DNA of 26,515 nt from Dunaliella salina (Eukaryota; Chlorophyta; Chlorophyceae; Chlamydomonadales; Dunaliellaceae): contig MU069497.1 in the NCBI GenBank assembly GCA_002284615.2, positions 417,373 through 443,887 of the forward strand, in the 5' to 3' direction. Made by a program: the position numbers and the translations under genes. A model generated the notes under the pieces. The model saw only the letters and a program-made list of their open reading frames with translations, was not told the DNA's origin and did no database searches. Shown here piece by piece: positions 9,911 through 18,366 of the stretch (positions within the stretch are counted from its first letter, which is position 1; every line of letters starts with the position of its first letter).

Positions 9911-10878
9911 CACCCCGGGCCAAGCAGTTTTTAACGTCTGTATACAAAATAGTTTTGAACCGAAATTTTAAGTTTAAACCACAGCTTATTTTCCACAACT
10001 AAGCAAATTGGTAAGTGGAGCCAGCAGTTGCCATATTTCCAACTTAACGGACTCATTTTGATGACAGCCAAATCAGCCAACTGATGGGAGGGCTAGCCTT
10101 AAATTTTGTGGTATTCAAGTTTGGAATTTCAACCACTCAGGCACCACACACACCAAAAGTCACAAATGCATGGAAAACCAAAAGAAAGGCTTTTGTATTC
10201 TTCATGCATTCAACATGGCAACCAGACAACCTGTTCTGAACGGTAAATTGGTTCTCCATCTCATTGATCTGTCAGAGAAGACGCTAACAAGGAGGAACCT
10301 GCACACCTCTCCTTTGAGGACAACAAAACCACAGGGAATTAAAACTGTATGACTGTGAACCACTACCTCTCCCAGCCTACTCTTGAAATAAGATGAAGCA
10401 TCTTTACATGAAGTACAAGAAAATCGGCCTGCAAGACGGCCACATAAGCAAACACCTCCTGTACAGTCCTCTTGCTACCAGTGCCTGTCGCTCCGTCCTA
10501 ATTCTCCTCTGCTAATTATAGGAATTAAGCTCATGCTGTGACCCTCCAAAAAGCCCTGAATTCTGCGCAAACATCTGGCATTGGCACCTGCTAGACCCAC
10601 ATTTTGCGTAACCTATTTGCATTTCTTCAAAGAATTCCTGGTTTGACTGGTACTACTTTCATGAAAACTTCATAAGCAAGAGAAGAGGAAAACATGTGGG
10701 ACAACATAGATAACACCTTCATGCTGTCCCTCGAAGACCTCACCACACCTGACAAAGTTTAACAATACCCTGGAATCCAACATTTCACTCATGACCCAGC
10801 AACACAGCCCTGGAACTTCAGACATTTCCACACATGAAAACAAACCCCAATACTAGAAAATGGTAAGGCTTAAACAAA

Positions 10879-11190
10879 AGCAAGGAGGATGTGAACGACC
10901 TCGTAGAGTACAATGACCCAGACGTTGTTTCCCTCACAGGACAAAAATTGCTACTTACAATTAAGAGCCACCAGCATGGCTGTTCACACTCTTGCATGGA
11001 CAGCCGGTGGCACAGTTCCCAGCACCAAAAAGGCAAACTGCTGTGCATGCGGAGAAACATGGCTCTCACAATTCAAGTCAGCCAACTGGAGCTCCCCCCA
11101 TAGTAAAGGCAGGGTAGTGGCAATGAAAATGCACACACCCCATCTTCCCATTCCGCTTTTCTCCACCTACTGGCCCCCGGGCCCGGGCCA
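10879..11190 (+). pseudogene. APE-like endonuclease fragment of copy A
   Basis: The frame from 10879 reads VEYNDPDVVSLTGQKLL, matching the APE motif DPDVV-x-LTE-x-KL with the catalytic Glu replaced by Gly. After a frameshift near 11100 the next frame reads KGRVVAMKMHTPHLPIPLF then TYWPPG, matching the family's GRxVA...xYxPxG strands. Catalytic Asp and His near the domain end are not visible. The role in an intact element would be target nicking to prime reverse transcription. This copy is dead. Confidence 0.5.
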
Positions 11191-11559
11191 GGTAATCTTG
11201 CAGAAACATTCCCAAGGTTGTTGAAGTGATTGAGCGCTTCCTGATGCAGAGGATTTAGTTTAACAAAGGGAACAGGAAGCATGGGCTTGTGGGGTGGACA
11301 GGATGGGCCAAGCAATGCATGTTGAAGTTTTTCAATGAGCTCATCAAAGCCGTGCCTCTTTAATACAAAGAAAACTTTCACCAGCCATGCACCCCCATGT
11401 GAGCCACGGGACTCACTCTGAGAGTCGGAAAGTGAGCGACACAATCCTCATTTGCAAACATATAGGATCAGAGATCACATTACACATCATTGAAGTTGCC
11501 AGAATTATTTAACCCATACACCATTGATCCCCTAACACACAATTACTCCTGCTTTTATC

Positions 11560-11740
11560 AAAATGCTTGCAAACAAGGACCAAGGCAACATGGGACTACA
11601 GAATGTTGATGTGCTGGCCCCTCACATTACTGCCTTCTTCCGACTGCTCCTTCAGAAGGCACGCATCCTCATACACGGGGAGGGGCCAAACTGACCCCCA
11701 TCCATAAGAAGGGTCCAGTGACAAGCCTTAAAAATCACTT
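11560..11740 (+). pseudogene. Reverse transcriptase N-terminal fragment of copy A
   Basis: One frame reads VDVLAPHITAFFRLLLQKAR and, after a one-base shift near 11688, the next reads KLTPIHKKGPVTSL. The pair LAPHIT...LL...(W)K...TPIHKKG is the start of a non-LTR RT domain. The catalytic FADD-box region is absent: sequence passes within about 100 bp to the linker that precedes the zinc knuckle. Confidence 0.6.
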
Positions 11741-11789
11741 TGTACCTTGAGGATCACTTTGCACACATATCCATACCCATGAAGCGTAC

Positions 11790-12520
11790 CATCCTGCAGT
11801 ACTGCACAGGCACCCTCTGTAATCAAAAACATGCAGTTTGCTTTTAAAGGCCAGCTGACCCACCTTGCCCACTCCCAGGCTGCCATCATTTGGACAGCGC
11901 ACTACACATGCTCTTAGGCTGTCAAGACCATATCATTTCCAACATGAAAATTGAACGCCATTCATTGCAGGCAGAATGATTACAAAAGCTCTCAGACAAT
12001 GCCCTGTAGGGGCAGGCCTAGTATACACAGACATAGGAAGCGATTTTAAGATTGCTCAACACAACCTCCAGCTCCCTACACATGCCTCAAACAGAACTTT
12101 ACATGCTTGTAAGCAGCAGAAGTAATCACTTCTTCCCTCACAACCTTCCAGACAGGAAAGACTCAACTCCAGTCGACCAGATGCTGTTTTGATCACCTCT
12201 TTTGATATTAAACATACTTCTAACGGTATTTCTCTTAGCCATTCCCATCACACTTTGGGCAGCTCCTCACGGGGGACCACTAGAACTAGCCACATGAGGC
12301 AACCCCATGAACTTCATGCAAATGAACGCCATGTGCGTTTAATAGAAATCAATTTCTGCGAAGACACAAGGCCAGAGCATCACTTGAACGCGGCAAAGCA
12401 GCAGCATGCAGACCTCTGTAAACTTATTAATGCTAAAGCTGTTACAATTCACCCTATTCTTCTGGGTGTAGGTGGAACTTTTCGCACTGAGCATACCCTG
12501 AAGCAATTTAAGCATCTATA
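11790..12520 (+). pseudogene. CCHC knuckle and RLE domain of copy A
   Basis: A linker YCTGTLCNQKHAVCF leads into CPLPGC-x7-H-x4-C (11866-11922), then IERH, as in RLE-type elements. After frame changes, AGLVYTDIGSDFKIAQHNLQ and RPDAVLI (RPD at 12174-12182) precede RLIEINFCEDTRPE. The expected E-x-K is E-x-N here (AAT at 12351-12353), so the restriction-like nuclease has lost its catalytic lysine. VTIHPILLGVGGTF matches the conserved strand after the active site in copies B and C. A stop at 12519 lies within the C-terminal helix that continues to about 12640. Confidence 0.7.
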
Positions 12521-12609
12521 ATTGGATCACCAGCGTGCCACGAAGCTTGCTCAACAACTTTATGCCCATTCTGTTCAATATGCCCACAAACTAATCTCCA
12601 CACGCCGCG

Positions 12610-12671
12610 CTTTTGAAAACAAGAATACTTCCCAATGCCACTTTTGAAAACAAGAATACTTCCCAATGCCA
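12610..12671. repeat. 31-bp perfect tandem duplication within copy A
   Basis: CTTTTGAAAACAAGAATACT plus TCCCAATGCCA occurs twice back to back (12610-12640, 12641-12671) without mismatch. Copies B, C and D have only one such segment, so the duplication arose in copy A after insertion, and recently given the identity. Confidence 0.95.
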
Positions 12672-12989
12672 GGTTTAAGGGCCAGGTCCTAGTAACCCTC
12701 CAGATCCCCATTGGCTTTCTCTTTTTCATACCTTGTCGTTGAGGGGGCTCACGGCTCTTTTTTTTTGAGCCAATGTGTCTCCTTTTCATTAATTAATGTA
12801 GGGAGAGTTTCTCTGCCTACGTACTTTTCCTTTTCTTTTCTTTTTTCCTTTTCCTTTTCTTTGCTGGGAGTTAGATACACCACTCCTTCTTGGTCAGATG
12901 CGACAGTGTGCTCTGGAGTCCCTTCAGTTCAACTGGTTTTGTGCAGATATGCGCCAATGCAATCTTTCACTCATAGCAACAGCTACACA

Positions 12990-13091
12990 ATGAGAAAGGT
13001 TTTACTTGTGTTATGTATTGTTGTTATTGTTGTTGTTGCTGATACTGCCCAAGGAAGTAGCTACTTCCCAGGAGGGCCTCTGCAAGATTGA
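12990..13091 (+). CDS. Possible 33-residue secreted peptide or first exon
   Basis: ATG at 12990 opens a 33-codon frame beginning MRKVLLVLCIVVIVVVADTA and ending in a short glycine/proline tail. The first 20 residues look like a textbook signal peptide (basic n-region, hydrophobic core, small residues before a possible cleavage). However, the hydrophobic core is encoded by a TTG/GTT microsatellite-like run, so chance is a serious alternative. It starts 128 bp after the tail of copy A. No homologue is recognised. Confidence 0.2.
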   Translation: MRKVLLVLCIVVIVVVADTAQGSSYFPGGPLQD

Positions 13092-13393
13092 TCAGAGAGC
13101 TCAGAAAGAAAAAAGAAGGGAATAAAGGAAGCCACAGGCTCTCACTGCATGCCAAGGCTCCCACAAAAACCGAAGCGAGCAAAAGGCTGAAAAGCCTACA
13201 AGAAGAGATTCAATGACAAGTCAAGGTCAAGGTTTGTGCAGATGAAGGGATGATGAGACGGCAAGGAGTTAGTCAAGGGGGACTGCCGCCCTTGGCAAGC
13301 TTTAAAATATTTTAGTCCCTCAATGATGCACCGCTCCTTGGATATTCAGGGATCTGTATCTCTCAGTTTACTCATGGAGTTTAGGGCACACAG

Positions 13394-13516
13394 GTATGTA
13401 ATCAAACTGGTCGATTGAATTTTCTGTGGAAGATAGGAGATCAATCTCGGAATCTGAGTCTTCCCTTGTTTTCCTCTCTTTTGATACACCTTTTAACCAC
13501 AACAGCCCTACAACAG
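13394..13516 (+). repeat. Dispersed repeat, copy 1 (~120 bp)
   Basis: Matches 18115-18232 over its length. Shared blocks include ATTTTCTGTGG, GAGATCAATCT, GGAATCTGAGTC, TTTTCCTCTCTTTT and ACCTTTTAACCACAACAGCC followed by CTACAACAG. Similarity stops sharply after CTACAACAG in both copies, which suggests a real element end. No inverted repeat or coding capacity is visible. Confidence 0.8.
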
Positions 13517-13825
13517 TTTGGTAGTGAAGCCCCGCCCACTTTTCACATGGGGTTTCAGCAGTTCGGCACAGCAGCAGGAGTGTTGATGCGCCATGCGCCA
13601 GCCAATAGCAGCAGCTGGATTTGCTCTCTTCCTTTGTGAAGCGTGGTGGTGCTCACGCGCGTGTGTGATGCATGTGTGAGTGCAGGACATGCAAGATGGG
13701 CTCGACACCCCCCAGTTCCCCAGGCGCGAGACCCCGCGAGAGAAGTCACCCTCATGAGAAGGATATGATATCAATGCGGTGAGGGGCTTGCACAAACACA
13801 TAGAATGTAGCCTGAGGGACTGGAG

Positions 13826-13839
13826 NGGGGGGGGGGGGG
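13826..13839. other. Ambiguous base and G homopolymer
   Basis: Base 13826 is N and is followed by 13 G residues. It is probably an assembly uncertainty at a homopolymer, so frames across it should not be trusted. Confidence 0.95.
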
Positions 13840-14230
13840 CACTGTGTTGGGGACCTCTGAACACAGCAGGATGATAAACAAGTACAAGGGACTGTGATGC
13901 TAAAGGGGAGCAGGACACGAGCTACAGAGACGCTAGGCAGGGACACAGAAGCTTGGGTTGTCTGTGGTTTGGCTTTGTCCTTTAAACGCATGTGCATGGA
14001 CTTGCTGAACATGAGGTGGAAGCTGCACTTGACCTCATGGGCTTCAGCAGTTGCATGCTGAGAGACTGGGACTGTGGTTCACGCTTGGCCCAAGCCATGT
14101 TAACACAACGTTGCTCCTGTGAGATTGCAGGCGGCTGGAGTAGTCGCAATTTTGGCATCGATACTGGGTGCACACAGTGCTTGACAGGCTCAGCCCTTTC
14201 TCCCGTACAATTATGCTTGCAAGCTTGAAT

Positions 14231-14480
14231 GCAAGAGGGCAGTAGTTCTAGGAACATAAGGCCTGACTAGGCATGTGCCCGTGTGAGAATGCTGCATGAG
14301 CATGAGCTTGAAGCTGCGGCGTGCAAGAATTGTATACTGGGCCATTGTATGGGCGGTGGTTGCAGCATCCCACAGCTGAGATGTTATGTTCCATGTGGAT
14401 AGGGAGAATGACTGCAAGAGGGCAGCAGTCCTTAGAATGTAAGGTGTATTTGGGCATGTGCCTGGGGGTACCTGTAAGGC
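14231..14480. repeat. Diverged duplication, 183-bp spacing
   Basis: GCAAGAGGGCAGTAGTTCTA at 14231 recurs as GCAAGAGGGCAGCAGTCCTT at 14414, both followed by a GTAAGG/ATAAGG and GGCATGTGCC block. Further weak echoes of the intervening sequence (GCATGAGCA, CATTGTATGG) occur to about 14660, so this looks like an old, degenerate tandem array. Confidence 0.6.
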
Positions 14481-14853
14481 CAGTGATCTGTTTGCATGAG
14501 GCATGCACTTTTCAGAAGGATTGTTGCATGAGCAGGTTTGAGTTGGCGCTGGTGTTGTGTATACTGATGCATTTGGTCTGCAAGGGAAGGGCATGCGTGT
14601 GAATAGCCGCAGAAAAAGTGGGGCGCCCCCAGGCGAGAGAGTTTGGTCATTGTATGGCTGCTGGCGTATTTCTGTGCGTGTGACAATGTGCTATGCAGGA
14701 GGGAGGCCAGGGTTGTTTTGTGAAACTGACTTCCATGGCTTGGTTGACTTTGCAAGCAGCTCTCCAAATGTGTGATTGCATGCTCGCCGTTTTGAATGCA
14801 TTGCATGAAGAGCACAGCACGGGAATGTGGGTTGTCGTGCCTGGACACTGTGG

Positions 14854-14880
14854 TGTGGCATAGAGTAGCTCTATGCCACA
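14854..14880. repeat. Perfect 12-bp stem, 3-nt loop hairpin
   Basis: TGTGGCATAGAG, TAG, CTCTATGCCACA. The stem is perfect and stops abruptly on both sides. It is too short for a microRNA precursor and has no T-run for a terminator. Confidence 0.9.
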
Positions 14881-14975
14881 GGGAATACATGAACGAACGA
14901 CTCTGCTTTTGAGGTGTATCACAGTGGCTGAAGCGTTGCATTGCATTTTGTGCTTTTACAGTTGACTTGAGATCG

Positions 14976-15489
14976 GGGCCTGTTTACAACAGTTGGGTAT
15001 TGGGTAATTAAAAACTCAAAAGTTGCGATTACCCTAGAATTGCGTTTACAAACCTGGGTAATTTTCTTGGGTAACCGAAGAAAAAAAGCGCATTTCTGGA
15101 TTTCTCTTACCCGGAAATCCCCCCCCCCCCACCTCCCGGAAGAAATTAAAAACTCAGAAATTCCCTTCTTGGAGAACCATCTGTTTAAGCTTCTGAGAGC
15201 CTTCTGGGCCTTCATAGATGGCGCGCAAGACATGTCTTGGCCTGCATGTTCACCGCAGGCATGTTTGACTGGAAGGAAGCTTCAGCTACAGATGTCAGCA
15301 GCCCTCTCAGCACTTCCCAGCAATGACCTTATAAAAAATACCTACAGCATGGCATCTCTCACAAGCAAGCGGAGTTTTAGAACACCAATCTGTAAACGCA
15401 AAGTTGGGTAATTTTTGATAGATTCTTCTTACCCCAGGTAAGAAAGTTACTATAACGCGTATTACTACGTTCCAATTGTAAACAGGCCC
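14976..15489. mobile_element. Non-autonomous inverted-repeat element, ~514 bp
   Basis: GGGCCTGTTTACAA (14976-14989) and its exact complement TTGTAAACAGGCCC (15476-15489) bound the unit. Subterminal inverted matches TGCGTTTACA (about 15041) and TGTAAACGCA (about 15392), each next to TGGGTAATTTT-like sequence, support a transposon end structure. It encodes no transposase. The termini resemble plant MITE ends of the GGGCCTGTTT type, but no clear target-site duplication flanks it, so superfamily is not assigned. A run of 12 C lies at 15119-15130. Confidence 0.65.
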
Positions 15490-15747
15490 TTTAACTTCAG
15501 TCACAAGGCTTGGACATATTTTTGGGCTCTCACATATTTCGTGAAATTGGTGAAATTCTGAAAGGGCTGGACACGCTTTTGAACAATAGAGTGCACTTTT
15601 GTTAGAATTATTTTGAAAGCCGTAAAGTAAAAGTAAAAGTAAAATTATACGTTGGCACTTGCCAGCGTGCATTAAGAAAAGACTCAACAGTTAGCACTGG
15701 CATTAACAGTGAGCCCCACCAAAGAAGGCTAGCTATGAGCAGCCCAG

Positions 15748-16726
15748 CTAACGAAGGTCCGGCGGGTCGTCGGCCATCCGTCCGGCTGCGCGGCTTGCTG
15801 TCCTGTACACAGCCCTCCCTGTAGCCCCTTCCCCCAAACCCCCACTGCTTATGTTACTGAGTTGGATGGCATTTTTGGTGTTGTGAGTTTTTGTTAGGGA
15901 CTTTACAGCGTGATAGTGGAGTTCTTTGGCAGTTTTGTGAGCTTTGCCTTTTGTCAGGCCAAGTTTGCAGAGAGGATCAATAGTGTAGGGATTGATAGTT
16001 AGTTCCAGCAACTCCAATTAGCATGGTATGTAGTGTGACTCTGTTATTGCGGTGTGTGCCACAAAGAGATCTTGCGCATAAGCTTTCAATGGTGTATTTG
16101 TGCTGATTTTGTGCAGTGTGGAGAGTTTGTTCGGGTCTGGTGTCAGAACAAAATTTGAGCTCAATGAGGTGGACAAATCTGTCTCTGGGATCCATATTAT
16201 GCGAGTGATGTGTGGATTCTCCGACTTCAAGGGGTAAAACTATAACGCCATCAGGGCGACTGAGCTGTGTGCGTGGTGGTTGTCTGGATGGAAACAGCCA
16301 ATGTGGAATGTGTTGGTGTACAGTATTTAATTTTCATTTTATTTTTACTTAATTTCCATTTCCAGGGAGCGTAGCCTCTCTGTATTACATGCATCTATAG
16401 AGATGTAAGATCCAAAGTCTCCTTTGCTTATTGCTTCACCACAGATGCTGAGTGCTTGATGGTGGCGATCGATATTCATTCTGTTTATCTGTGGGTGAGT
16501 GCACCTGAGTAGGGTATGGGAGGTACTATCAGGTGTACCACAAATGAGGGCAAAGAGAAGGCCCAGGTTGGCCACTGAAGCGTCTGGCATGTTTGCCATT
16601 GTAAAGGGTGTCTGCTCGATATTTGAGGATATTGGTTTGTCCTTTGAGGGCTACAAATTTCATGTGCCAGAAAGCATTACTAATTTTTGAATTAGCAATG
16701 GGGTGAGCATTGGACATCCTGAGCAA
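15748..16726 (-). pseudogene. Zinc knuckle and RLE nuclease of copy B
   Basis: LKYRADTLYNGKHARRF leads to SLCPH in one frame; the adjacent frame continues CGTPDSTSHTLLRC and DRHHQAL. One extra T in the T-run complementary to 16542-16544 accounts for the shift and hides a CX2CX7HX4C knuckle. After an AT-rich interruption (16320-16365), a 100-codon open stretch carries IPHWLFPSRQ, SRPDGVIV and LIELKFCSDTRPEQ: the PD and E-x-K residues of the restriction-like fold are all present. A second shift near 15990 separates this from GLTKGKAHKTAKELHYH. Confidence 0.75.
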
Positions 16727-16829
16727 GCTCTGCCAATTTTGGTAGCTCTATGTGCTAAGGTTTGTTGTTACCAATTTGTGTTTTTCATGCATTACTTGTC
16801 AGTTTGTCCTGGAGGTTTGAAAGGGACAA

Positions 16830-17948
16830 TTATTCTGTGTGAGAGCTTTCTGTTGTGACAGATGCAGCAAGCCAATAGAGATGGAAGAAAGGAGTTTCTG
16901 CCTGGTTGAGTGAGGTATTAGCTTCATCAGGCAGCATAGCTGCTTGATGGGCAAGGGCATCTGCGCCTTCATTACCAAGGATGCCACCGTGTGATTTTAC
17001 TTTGTAGAAGTGGACAGGGCCTTCTGAAGCATGAATGCAGGCTACAATTCCTTTGAGCAGTGGTGTATGTAAGTGTGTGGACATATCCATGGGTTTTAGA
17101 AGCTCGTTTTTAATCTGATGAAGTGCTGAAGAACTGTCAGTCGCAATTGAAGCGTGCCCTTGCTGTAGAGCTACAAAAATTGCAGCGAGCTCTGCTCTGT
17201 TAATAGTATAAGTGGGACCATGGCCCTTGGGACTTATTGTGCAGGTAACAGATTCAGAGGGGGAGATGTCTTCCGGGATAAAAAAGGATGCTCCTGCCTG
17301 CTGTGTATTCTTGTTGTTGGACTTTAAGACACTGCCATCTGTATATGTTAGGTGTCGCCAGCCTGGGATCTTTGGTTGCAGGGGTTGCAGGTATGGTTGC
17401 ACGTTAGGTGTGATGGTTCTTTGTCGGCTACAGACTCCGAAAATGTTGTGCGTGTCATGATGCAAAAGTGCAAATTTTTTCCTCCATGTGCAGGGTGCTT
17501 TAAAAGAGAGGGTAGTGTTTTGATTTTCTGCAACCTGTTGACTGCTTCTGTGGTACCAGTTTCCTACATGGATCTCTTGTTTTAATTCCTCAAGCCAATT
17601 TGGGTTATTATGGAAGAGCTTTAGCTTTCCCTCATTGTTCCAAATGGCAATAAGTTGCATGTGTTTTATATTTTTTTCAGGAGGAGCAAGAGGGGTTAGG
17701 TAGGCTTGGGGTGGCTGGAATGTTAGACCTCCTGAGGGGAATTTGGCTAGGATTGTGGCATGGTGTGGGCAACATGTGAACCAGCGCATGTATCCTTTTT
17801 TGGTCCATCCCATCTGGCCGGGAAGGAGCATGAAGGCGGCCGTTGGGGTGGTTGTGCTAGTGATTGAAGAAAGGGCATGCATGATAAGATAGTAAATGAA
17901 TTCGTCATTATAGGCAGGGTGGCAAAAAGCTGCGATGAAATATTGCAA
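16830..17948 (-). pseudogene. Methyltransferase-like segment plus RNase H of copy B
   Basis: The open frame has no true ATG (it opens upstream at a TAG at 17972 and continues further back). Residues about 197-345 are RNase HI: YTDGS (Asp at 17339), INRAELAAI (Glu at 17192), IATDSSSAL (Asp at 17138), VKSHGGILGNEGADAL (His, then Asp at 16961). All four acidic residues and the His are present, which is unusual for such a broken element. Residues 1-125 (QYFIAAFCHPAYND, TPTAAFMLLPGQ, ILAKFPSGG, MQLIAIW) are not RT; order of motifs recalls the C-terminal half of an N6-adenine methyltransferase fold with HPAY in place of NPPY. That second assignment is inference. In life RNase H removes the RNA strand after reverse transcription. 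Confidence 0.75.
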
Positions 17949-18114
17949 TTTAAGGTCTTGTGAATTTTGCTAGTGCTGCGGACTGGTGTTCTTAGCTGCA
18001 GGTCATTTGCATTCCAACTTCACATTGTATTCATGCTCTACATACAATTTTGGCACTTGTGTATTTTGCTGCTCTCAGTTGCGTGGATGCTCCTTTGGAA
18101 GAAGGGGGCGAGTT

Positions 18115-18232
18115 GTTATGTGATTAAATGATCAATTAGATTTTCTGTGGGAGAAATGAGATCAATCTTGGAATCTGAGTCGTGTTTTCCTCTCTTTTAA
18201 TGCACCTTTTAACCACAACAGCCCTACAACAG
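18115..18232 (+). repeat. Dispersed repeat, copy 2 (~118 bp)
   Basis: Second copy of the repeat at 13394-13516, same strand, ending in the same ACAACAGCCCTACAACAG. It lies about 115 bp beyond the 5' truncation point of copy B and 134 bp before the 60-bp inverted-repeat element. Confidence 0.8.
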
Positions 18233-18366
18233 CATGCAGACGCACGATTGAGCTCCAGATCTTTTACTTATGCTTTTACTTAAACTGTTAGCTCCAGGTC
18301 CATGATTGCTGGCTGTCATGCTCAATCACTGTCATTACACTTTTACTATTCTGGAAGCAGGTCACA

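Larger units (their letters stand above)
9033..10689. other. Intergenic stretch with no recognisable gene
   Basis: About 1.65 kb between the nuclease-helicase gene and retrotransposon copy A. Short open frames exist on both strands but none has family motifs or consistent splice sites. It holds the palindrome at 9410-9449 and a short minisatellite near 9872-9910. The promoter of the minus-strand gene should lie at its left end; I cannot point to a core promoter element. Confidence 0.6.
10690..12862 (+). mobile_element. Copy A: decayed dual-endonuclease non-LTR retrotransposon
   Basis: Reading plus-strand frames in order gives an APE-like endonuclease piece (10879-11190), an RT fragment (11560-11714), a CCHC knuckle (11866-11922), an RLE domain (12010-12520), a conserved protein end SNPPDPH (around 12690) and a 3' UTR hairpin GGCTC...GAGCC (12742-12772) followed by a (CTTTT)n-like tail (12823-12862). 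Several frameshifts and stops break the frame, and most of the RT, the methyltransferase-like segment and RNase H are missing. The 5' limit is vague: frames back to about 10690 (MWDNIDNTFMLSLEDL) may be its N-terminal region. No target-site duplication was found. Region 11190-11560 has no recognised domain and could be linker or foreign DNA. Confidence 0.7.
13092..14975. other. Intergenic stretch, repeat-bearing, no recognisable gene
   Basis: Nearly 1.9 kb with overlapping short open frames on both strands but no domain motifs and no paired splice sites. It contains one copy of the 120-bp dispersed repeat (13394-13516), an N and G-run (13826-13839), a diverged 183-bp-spaced duplication (14231-14480) and a perfect hairpin (14854-14880). 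Composition is rich in TGCATG. Confidence 0.55.
15623..17999 (-). mobile_element. Copy B: RLE retrotransposon with intact RNase H and RLE motifs
   Basis: Read on the minus strand from 17999: a methyltransferase-like segment, RNase H (both in one 372-codon frame, 17948-16830), linker, CCHC knuckle (16552-16510), DAC...RLRSLE strand, IPHWLFPSRQ, RPD (16258-16250), HLIELKFCSDTRPE (ELK at 16162-16154), VTLHTMLIGVAGT, a C-terminal helix (after a frameshift near 15990) and the conserved end DDPPDLR (15771-15750). The 3' UTR contains CTAACTGTTGAGTC and TGCACGCTGGC and ends in a (TTTTAC)n tail (15646-15623). Endonuclease APE and RT are missing by 5' truncation. It is the best preserved copy for the C-terminal half. 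Confidence 0.8.

Noticed and set aside
11073..11444. Minus-strand 123-codon frame (DELIEKLQHALL..., VKLNPLHQEALNHF).
   Set aside because: It lies across the plus-strand retroelement between its APE and RT pieces, has no recognisable domain and overlaps the APE motif region on the other strand.
13992..14228. Short plus-strand frame starting MHGLAEHEVEAALDLMG.
   Set aside because: No homology or splice support, and the region is a degenerate repeat with open frames on both strands.
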